Positions 7,012 to 11,822 of a stretch of DNA of 11,822 bases are shown one piece after another. Source of the DNA: Bacillota bacterium (lineage in GTDB: Bacteria; Bacillota; Clostridia; Christensenellales; Aristaeellaceae). Made by a program: the position numbers and the translations under genes. Below the pieces are notes generated by a model, which saw only the letters and a list, made by a program, of their open reading frames with translations, did not search any database and was not told where the DNA came from. The stretch is from contig JAEYQQ010000029.1 in the NCBI GenBank assembly GCA_023409955.1, positions 1 through 11,822 of the forward strand, written 5' to 3'. Position 1 is the stretch's first letter, and each line of letters starts with the position of its first letter.

Positions 7012-7018
7012 TGAGTAC

Positions 7019-8149
7019 TTGGCAAAACGTGATTATTACCAGGTGCTGGGCGTGGATAAGTCGGCCACTACGGATGATATCAAAAAGGCTTATCGTAAGC
7101 TGGCCAAAGAATGCCATCCCGACCTGCATCCAAATGATAAAACAGCCGAAGATCGCTTTAAAGAACTGAATGAAGCCAACGAAGTGCTATCCGATAGTGA
7201 AAAGCGAGCCCGCTATGACCAGTTTGGGTTTGACGGCCCCCAAATGGGCGGTGGAAATCCCTTTGGCGGAGCTGGCGGCTTTGAAGGCTTTGGTGGGTTC
7301 GGTGGCTTTGACAGCATTTTTGATCAATTATTTGGCGGCGGCATGGGCGGAGCCCAACGCCGCAATGGCCCCATGCAGGGCAGTGATCTTCGATATGAAC
7401 TGCGCATCAGCTTTGAAGAAGCAGCCTTTGGCTCAGAAAAATCCTTTGAATTTTACCGCAATGAATCCTGTGATACATGCAGTGGCACAGGTGCAAAACC
7501 TGGAACTCGTCCTCAAACCTGTCCTACTTGTAAAGGTGCAGGTCAAGTGCGCAGCGGCGGCGGCTTTATGGTTACCGTCCGCACTTGTCCTAACTGTGCA
7601 GGCTCTGGCAAAATCATTCAGGATAAATGTACTGCCTGTTCAGGCTCCGGCCAGAGCAGGCGCCGCCGCACCGCTACGGTAAAGGTTCCTGCTGGCATAG
7701 ATGACGGGCAGACCATTGTCATGAACGGTCAAGGCGAGCATGGCCTAAATGGCGGTCCTGCCGGCGACTTGTATATCCAGGTCACAGTCAAGCCACATAA
7801 ACTGTTCAAACGTGAAGGTACGAACCTTCGCTTTGAACTGCCCATTTCCTTTATACAGGCGACCCTCGGTGCAGATGTGGATATACCAACCTTGAATGGG
7901 CCGGTACGTTACCACATTCCAGAAGGCACCCAGAGCGATACGGAATTTAGGCTGAAGGGCTATGGCATCACGCAGCTACGCGGCACCGGTAAAGGTGACC
8001 TGTTGGTAAAAGTGCGGGTAGAAATCCCCAAAAAGCTTTCTGAAAAGCAAAAGGACTTGTTAAAGCAGTTTGAGGATGCTTCTACCGGTAAAGAGTATGA
8101 AGGACGCAAATCCTTTATGGATCGTATGAAAGATTTATTCAACTCATAA
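7019..8149 (+). CDS. dnaJ: Chaperone protein DnaJ (Hsp40)
   Basis: DnaJ delivers unfolded clients to DnaK and stimulates its ATPase. The 376 residues form a complete type I DnaJ. The J domain (about 1-70) has the catalytic HPD at 33-35. A Gly/Phe-rich linker runs from about 72 to 112. The zinc-binding region contains all four CxxCxGxG repeats: C151/C154, C168/C171, C190/C193 and C204/C207. The C-terminal beta-domains end in a helical dimerisation segment with KSFMDRMKDLF. The start is TTG, a weak codon, with SD GAGGTG 7 bases upstream. The 234-base spacer to dnaK is unusually long for this operon and holds three hairpins, so lower expression than dnaK is inferred. prmA follows after 10 bases. 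Confidence 0.98.
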   Translation: MAKRDYYQVLGVDKSATTDDIKKAYRKLAKECHPDLHPNDKTAEDRFKELNEANEVLSDSEKRARYDQFGFDGPQMGGGNPFGGAGGFEGFGGFGGFDSIFDQLFGGGMGGAQRRNGPMQGSDLRYELRISFEEAAFGSEKSFEFYRNESCDTCSGTGAKPGTRPQTCPTCKGAGQVRSGGGFMVTVRTCPNCAGSGKIIQDKCTACSGSGQSRRRRTATVKVPAGIDDGQTIVMNGQGEHGLNGGPAGDLYIQVTVKPHKLFKREGTNLRFELPISFIQATLGADVDIPTLNGPVRYHIPEGTQSDTEFRLKGYGITQLRGTGKGDLLVKVRVEIPKKLSEKQKDLLKQFEDASTGKEYEGRKSFMDRMKDLFNS

Positions 8150-8159
8150 GGAGAAACGC

Positions 8160-9104
8160 ATGGAATGGATGGAAGTGGCGGTACATACCACCACCCAAGG
8201 CTCTGATGTGGTCAGCATGCTATTGATGCAAAACGGTGCTGCCGGTACAGCCATTGAGGACAGGAACGATATCCCAGATCCTGCAAAGCCCCATGGCTAT
8301 TGGGAGCTGATTGATCAAAGCCTCATTGACAGCATGCCAGAGGATGTTCTTGTTAAGGCTTGGTTGCCCATCAACGAACGTCTCTATGACAGCCTTGGCG
8401 CTTTGAAGGAAAACCTTTCAGCCCTGCCCGCTTTGAATCCCGGTGTTGAACTGGGGTCGTTGGCGTTTGAAACCAACCAAGTGGACGAACAGGACTGGGC
8501 TGAATGTTGGAAAAAATTCTATAAACCTTTTCGGGCAGGGGAGACCCTGGTGGTCAAACCCACATGGGAAACGTATACCGCTCAGCCTCAAGACAAGATC
8601 ATTGAGATTGATCCTGGCATGGCCTTTGGCACTGGCACCCATGAGACAACGGGGTTATGCCTGTCATTGCTGGAAACATACGTAGTACCAGGCATGCACG
8701 TGATGGATGTAGGCACTGGATCTGGAATCCTGTCTATCGGCGCAGCGTTGCTTCATGCCGATCAGGTTCTGGCTATTGATATCGACCCTGTGGCAGTGAA
8801 GGTAGCCAAAGAAAATGTTGCCCATAACAAGCTGGATCACATAATCTGTGTAATGGAAGGCGATTTGGTCAAGGATGTCCCGGAAACCTTTGACCTGTGT
8901 GTTGCCAACATTCTGGCGGATGTTATCTGCTATTTGAGTGTACCCCTCAAAGCAAAAATCCGCCCCAGCGGAATTTTCATCTGCTCCGGCATTATCAAGG
9001 ATAGAGAGCAGGATGTATTGGATGCGCTGGCGGCCTCCGGCTATACCACTGTGGAAAAACAATACCGGGGTGAATGGGTAGCCATCGTTTCCCGGTTGGG
9101 ATAA
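8160..9104 (+). CDS. prmA: Ribosomal protein L11 methyltransferase PrmA
   Basis: PrmA uses S-adenosylmethionine to methylate amino groups of ribosomal protein L11 in the cytoplasm. The 314 residues match the family. A substrate-recruiting N-terminal domain is followed by the family signature DPGMAFGTGTHETT (151-164), the SAM-binding motif VMDVGTGSGIL (181-191), the acidic ribose contact AIDIDP (205-210), and NILAD (250-254) at the active site. RGEW (303-306) near the end is also typical. The ATG start follows AAGGAG (8148-8153) by 6 bases, and this SD overlaps the dnaJ stop codon, which implies translational coupling. prmA directly after dnaJ is the usual Firmicutes order. Confidence 0.97.
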   Translation: MEWMEVAVHTTTQGSDVVSMLLMQNGAAGTAIEDRNDIPDPAKPHGYWELIDQSLIDSMPEDVLVKAWLPINERLYDSLGALKENLSALPALNPGVELGSLAFETNQVDEQDWAECWKKFYKPFRAGETLVVKPTWETYTAQPQDKIIEIDPGMAFGTGTHETTGLCLSLLETYVVPGMHVMDVGTGSGILSIGAALLHADQVLAIDIDPVAVKVAKENVAHNKLDHIICVMEGDLVKDVPETFDLCVANILADVICYLSVPLKAKIRPSGIFICSGIIKDREQDVLDALAASGYTTVEKQYRGEWVAIVSRLG

Positions 9105-9118
9105 GGAAGGAATCACCC

Positions 9119-9856
9119 ATGCACCGCTTTTTTGTGGATGACCATGGCATTACCCACGGTACTGCCTGCCTTGAAACTACTGACGCCCATCATGCCATGA
9201 GGGTGCTTCGCCTTGCAAAAGGCGACGAAGTGGTTTTGATGGACGGGCAGTTGCTGTATCGCGCCGCCATCGCCGCACTTGACGCAGGCGGGGTAAGGTG
9301 TGATATTATAGAAGCTCTCCCCTCTCCTGAGGCTGATCTTCGAATCACCCTCTATCAGGGTCTGCCCAAGGCAGACAAAATGGAATGGATCGTGCAAAAA
9401 GGAACGGAAATTGGTCTTGTGCAGATCGTTCCCATCTCGCTGACCCGGTGTGTCAGTCAGATTTCAGATAAGGATGCATCCAAGAAGCAGGAGCGCTGGC
9501 AGCGCATCGCCCGGGAAGCCGCCAAGCAATCCGGCCGTGCAGTGATTCCAAACGTCAGTGTTCCCCTGACCTTTCAAAAGGCTTTAGAAAGACTGAAACA
9601 GCATGAGCTTGTGCTGATCCCCTGGGAGGAGTCGGAGGGATTCGGCCCCAAGATGGCCTACACCAAGTTCCCCCATGTGCGGGATGTGGCAATTGTTATC
9701 GGTCCCGAAGGCGGAATCAGCCCAGAGGAAGTTGATGCCATAATAGCCACGGCAGGCGCTGTTCCCATCACGCTTGGTAAGCGGGTACTGCGCACTGAAA
9801 CGGCGGGGCTTACAGCCGCAGCAGCCCTTTTAGCATTATGGGGAGACATGGAATAA
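9119..9856 (+). CDS. rsmE: 16S rRNA (uracil-1498-N3)-methyltransferase RsmE
   Basis: RsmE methylates N3 of U1498 in helix 44 of 16S rRNA, near the decoding centre, with S-adenosylmethionine. From the chosen ATG it has 245 residues, a normal length. An N-terminal PUA-like RNA-binding domain is followed by a SPOUT (trefoil-knot) domain with KADKMEWIVQKGTEIG (84-99), EAAKQSGR (133-140), GPEGGIS (195-201) and LGKRVLRTETA (219-229), the last two forming the SAM-binding knot. An in-frame ATG at 9074 would add 15 residues that overlap prmA; the later start is preferred because AAGGAAGG (9103-9110) lies 8 bases before it and the family starts M-H/Q-R-F-F. The SD overlaps the prmA stop codon. Confidence 0.96.
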   Translation: MHRFFVDDHGITHGTACLETTDAHHAMRVLRLAKGDEVVLMDGQLLYRAAIAALDAGGVRCDIIEALPSPEADLRITLYQGLPKADKMEWIVQKGTEIGLVQIVPISLTRCVSQISDKDASKKQERWQRIAREAAKQSGRAVIPNVSVPLTFQKALERLKQHELVLIPWEESEGFGPKMAYTKFPHVRDVAIVIGPEGGISPEEVDAIIATAGAVPITLGKRVLRTETAGLTAAAALLALWGDME

Positions 9857-9885
9857 CACGTACCAACCGAAATGATGTGATAACA

Positions 9886-11193
9886 TTGCAAACCGTTGCA
9901 TTTTTTACCCTTGGCTGCAAAGTAAACCAATACGATACACAGGCCATGCTGGAAAAGTTTTTGGAAGTGGGCTATGAAGTTGTACCCTTTGAAGAAAAAG
10001 CCGACGTATACGTCATCAACTCCTGCACCGTTACTGGAGTAGGCGATAAAAAGAGTCTGCAGACCCTGCGCCGTGTACAGCGTCTGAATCCCAATGCCGA
10101 AACGGTTCTGGCCGGCTGCCTTGCCCAACGAATGGGCGAAGAGCTTGCATATACCGGCGCACGGCTGATATTGGGTACACAGCGCCGCTCAGAGATCGTA
10201 GCACTATTGGAGGAAGCGGTCGCACAAAACAAGCAAACCATAGCAGTAGACTCTTTGTCCTCCATCCCCTATGAACCTTTATCCATTCGAGCCCAGGAAG
10301 GGCATACCAGAGCCGTGCTGAAAATACAGGAAGGCTGCGGTCGAAAATGCACTTATTGCATCATCCCCAGCGTTCGCGGGCCTATCCGCTCCCGTCCACT
10401 GGATGAAATCGCACTGGAAGCACAGCGGCTGGCAGATGCCGGATTCATTGAAATTGTTCTCACCGGCATCCATCTGGCCAGCTATGGAAAAGACCTTCCA
10501 GAGAATATCAACCTACTAGATGCTATCCGGACTGTTCATAATGTACCGGGCATACTGCGTATCCGTTTAGGTTCACTGGAGCCCACCATCGCCTCACAAT
10601 CCTTTACTGACGCCCTGCGGTCCCTTAAAAAGGTATGCCCCCAGTTCCACCTGTCTTTGCAGTCGGGTAGTGATGGCGTCCTTGCCAGGATGGCTCGCAG
10701 CTATACCACCGCGCAATATGACGCCGCGGTATCAAGGCTTCGGGATGCTTTTCCCGTTGCATCCTTCACTACTGACATCCTGACGGGCTTCCCAGGCGAA
10801 ACAGAGGATGAGTTCCGTGAAACGGTGTCAGCCTGCCGCCGCATTGGCTTTTCCAGAATGCATGTGTTTCCCTACTCCCAACGTGCAGGCACCCCTGCTG
10901 CGCAAATGCCTGATCAATTGCCTCGTTCGGTAAAGGAACAGCGCGCACGGTTTTTGATCGCCTTGGGTGAGGAACTGGCCCTTGAATACCACAAGAGCCT
11001 GCTTCATACCATACAGCCGGTTTTGCTGGAGGAGGCCTTGGCCGATGGCCGGCTGCAAGGCTACACCCCCCAATACATACAAGTCAAGGTGTCGGGCGGA
11101 AAAGCCGGTCAAGTCGTATCCGTTATGTTATCTGAAGCGGACGAGGAAGGAATGTCCGGACAAGTTGCAGAATTATTTGGTAATCAAGCATGA
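9886..11193 (+). CDS. mtaB: tRNA t6A37 methylthiotransferase MtaB
   Basis: MtaB is a radical-SAM enzyme that converts t6A to ms2t6A at position 37 of ANN-decoding tRNAs. From the chosen start it has 435 residues. The N-terminal UPF0004 domain carries the three ligands of the auxiliary 4Fe-4S cluster: C11 in TLGCKVNQYD, C47 in INSCTVT and C78 in AGCLAQ. The radical-SAM motif is CGRKCTYC (C151, C155, C158), and a short TRAM-like RNA-binding segment ends the protein. TLGCKVNQ is typical of MtaB; MiaB and RimO differ there. The start is uncertain: TTG 9886 places the family N-terminus correctly (M-Q-T-V-A-F-F-T-L-G-C-K) but has only a weak SD-like TGATGTGAT. ATG 9838 gives 451 residues, overlaps rsmE by 19 bases and also lacks an SD. 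The identity of the product is much firmer than its start. Confidence 0.93.
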   Translation: MQTVAFFTLGCKVNQYDTQAMLEKFLEVGYEVVPFEEKADVYVINSCTVTGVGDKKSLQTLRRVQRLNPNAETVLAGCLAQRMGEELAYTGARLILGTQRRSEIVALLEEAVAQNKQTIAVDSLSSIPYEPLSIRAQEGHTRAVLKIQEGCGRKCTYCIIPSVRGPIRSRPLDEIALEAQRLADAGFIEIVLTGIHLASYGKDLPENINLLDAIRTVHNVPGILRIRLGSLEPTIASQSFTDALRSLKKVCPQFHLSLQSGSDGVLARMARSYTTAQYDAAVSRLRDAFPVASFTTDILTGFPGETEDEFRETVSACRRIGFSRMHVFPYSQRAGTPAAQMPDQLPRSVKEQRARFLIALGEELALEYHKSLLHTIQPVLLEEALADGRLQGYTPQYIQVKVSGGKAGQVVSVMLSEADEEGMSGQVAELFGNQA

Positions 11194-11239
11194 ATACCTG
11201 GCTTGTCCTCGTTAAATGCTTTGTGAAGGAGCGATGTAC

Positions 11240-11584
11240 ATGGATAGCTGCCTGTTTTGTAAAATCATCAAAGGTGATATTCCCTCCAAGAAAGTATATG
11301 AGGATGAATATGCCTTCGCCTTTCATGATATCAATCCCCAGGCACCCATACATGTGCTGGTAGTTTCCAAAACCCATGTGAAGGATGTTTCGGAAGGTAA
11401 TTCGCTTAAGGACACTGAACTTGCGGGTATCATACGGGTATGCGGAAGGGTTGCTGCCCTCACAGGCATCGACCAAAGCGGGTTCCGTATTGTTTCCAAC
11501 TGCGGGCATGACGGATGCCAATCCATCCCCCATTTGCACTTTCATGTGCTGGGCGGCCGTCAGCTTACGGAAAATATGGCTTGA
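11240..11584 (+). CDS. HIT-family nucleotide-binding protein (HinT-like hydrolase)
   Basis: Proteins of this branch (HinT/PKCI) hydrolyse purine nucleoside phosphoramidates such as AMP-lysine; the physiological substrate in bacteria is unclear. The 114 residues are the normal length. The histidine triad HLHFHVLGG has its histidines at 98, 100 and 102. An N-terminal CLFCKII (C4, C7) resembles the zinc site of several family members. The preceding GHDGCQSIP replaces the more common GxxGGQSV. The start is ATG 11240, with AAGGAG (11226-11231) 8 bases upstream; ATG 11234 is only 2 bases from that SD, and ATG 11216 precedes it. It follows mtaB by 46 bases and precedes rpsU, a common Firmicutes order. 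No clear terminator follows. Confidence 0.95.
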   Translation: MDSCLFCKIIKGDIPSKKVYEDEYAFAFHDINPQAPIHVLVVSKTHVKDVSEGNSLKDTELAGIIRVCGRVAALTGIDQSGFRIVSNCGHDGCQSIPHLHFHVLGGRQLTENMA

Positions 11585-11640
11585 CGCAAAACAAATCCAT
11601 CATTTTTACCTAAACATATGTCTGCTAAGTGAAAAGACGG

Positions 11641-11669
11641 TTGACTGGCATACAGGAAAGCGATATAAT
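11641..11669 (+). promoter_or_regulatory. Near-consensus sigma-A promoter of rpsU
   Basis: TTGACT (11641-11646), 17 bases, TATAAT (11664-11669): eleven of twelve consensus positions match with optimal spacing. Transcription would start near 11676, leaving a leader of about 65 bases before the rpsU GTG. This gives rpsU its own strong vegetative promoter independent of the heat-shock operon. Confidence 0.9.
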
Positions 11670-11741
11670 GGATGCACGGTCGCCATCCGTCCGTGGAGCC
11701 GGCGTAAGGTTTAGGCGAGATGAGCGAGGGGAGGGATAACA

Positions 11742-11822
11742 GTGTCCGAGGTACGTATCCGCGAGAATGAGTCCCTGGAAAGCGCATTGAAGCGGTTTAA
11801 ACGTCAGTGCGCCCGCGCAGGC
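11742..11822 (+). CDS. rpsU: 30S ribosomal protein S21 (partial, cut by window end)
   Basis: Only the first 27 codons are present: the frame reads (M)SEVRIRENESLESALKRF, then KRQCARAG. This is the conserved N-terminus of S21, a small basic protein of the 30S platform near the mRNA exit and anti-SD region; complete bacterial S21 proteins have roughly 55-70 residues. The start is GTG, with GGGGAGGG (11728-11735) 6 bases upstream. The gene has its own promoter at 11641-11669. S21 following the HIT gene matches Firmicutes gene order, in which yqeY is often next; that part is outside the window. Confidence 0.93.
   Translation, partial: MSEVRIRENESLESALKRFKRQCARAG

Noticed and set aside
9074..9118. 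Fifteen-residue N-terminal extension of RsmE overlapping prmA
   Set aside because: ATG 9119 has a good SD and matches the family N-terminus; the longer form would overlap prmA by 31 bases.
11585..11640. Terminator between the HIT gene and rpsU
   Set aside because: The region has a short T-run (CATTTTTACC) but no stem in front of it; the inverted matches around AGC/GCT are too short.
1..11822. tRNA or rRNA genes, CRISPR array, insertion sequence, integrase or prophage genes
   Set aside because: None seen: no regularly spaced direct repeats, no transposase or integrase motif, and coding sequences fill nearly all of the window.

Overview
The window carries a conserved housekeeping block from a low-to-mid-GC Gram-positive bacterium, most likely a member of the Clostridia or a related Firmicutes lineage. 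Three observations point there: the gene order hrcA-grpE-dnaK-dnaJ-prmA-rsmE-mtaB-HIT-rpsU, a perfect CIRCE operator in front of hrcA, and a DnaK without the extra segment that Gram-negative DnaKs carry in the N-terminal part of the ATPase domain. Purine-rich Shine-Dalgarno (SD) sequences and frequent TTG/GTG starts fit the same picture. I cannot name a genus.

Layout. Bases 1-60 hold a strong hairpin that ends the minus-strand lepA gene (80-1882, ribosomal GTPase EF-4). Upstream of lepA, on the same strand, lies an unrecognised gene (2044-2931) for a probable zinc-dependent HExxH protein; its base composition is more AT-rich than its neighbours. A 276-base divergent spacer (2932-3207) follows, with a sigma-A-type promoter and the CIRCE operator. 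From 3208 onward everything is on the plus strand: hrcA (heat-shock repressor), grpE, dnaK, dnaJ (the Hsp70 machine), then prmA (ribosomal protein L11 methyltransferase), rsmE (16S rRNA m3U methyltransferase), mtaB (tRNA t6A methylthiotransferase) and a HIT-family hydrolase. A near-consensus promoter at 11641-11669 starts a new unit with rpsU (ribosomal protein S21), cut by the window end.

How the genes work together. HrcA should bind CIRCE and repress its own operon, releasing it on heat stress so that GrpE, DnaK and DnaJ are made. The downstream genes modify ribosomes and tRNA and probably receive part of this transcription; gaps of 10, 14, about 29 and 46 bases support co-transcription. 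Two spacers inside the chaperone operon are long: 112 bases before dnaK and 234 bases before dnaJ. Both contain hairpins, which suggests that relative amounts of DnaK and DnaJ are set by RNA processing or attenuation.

The window is mostly ordinary. The parts worth a second look are the HExxH gene lying where hemW usually sits, an additional CIRCE half-site over the -10 box, and the hairpin cluster between dnaK and dnaJ. I see no tRNA, rRNA, CRISPR array, insertion sequence or integrase, and no gene-free stretch longer than 300 bases.
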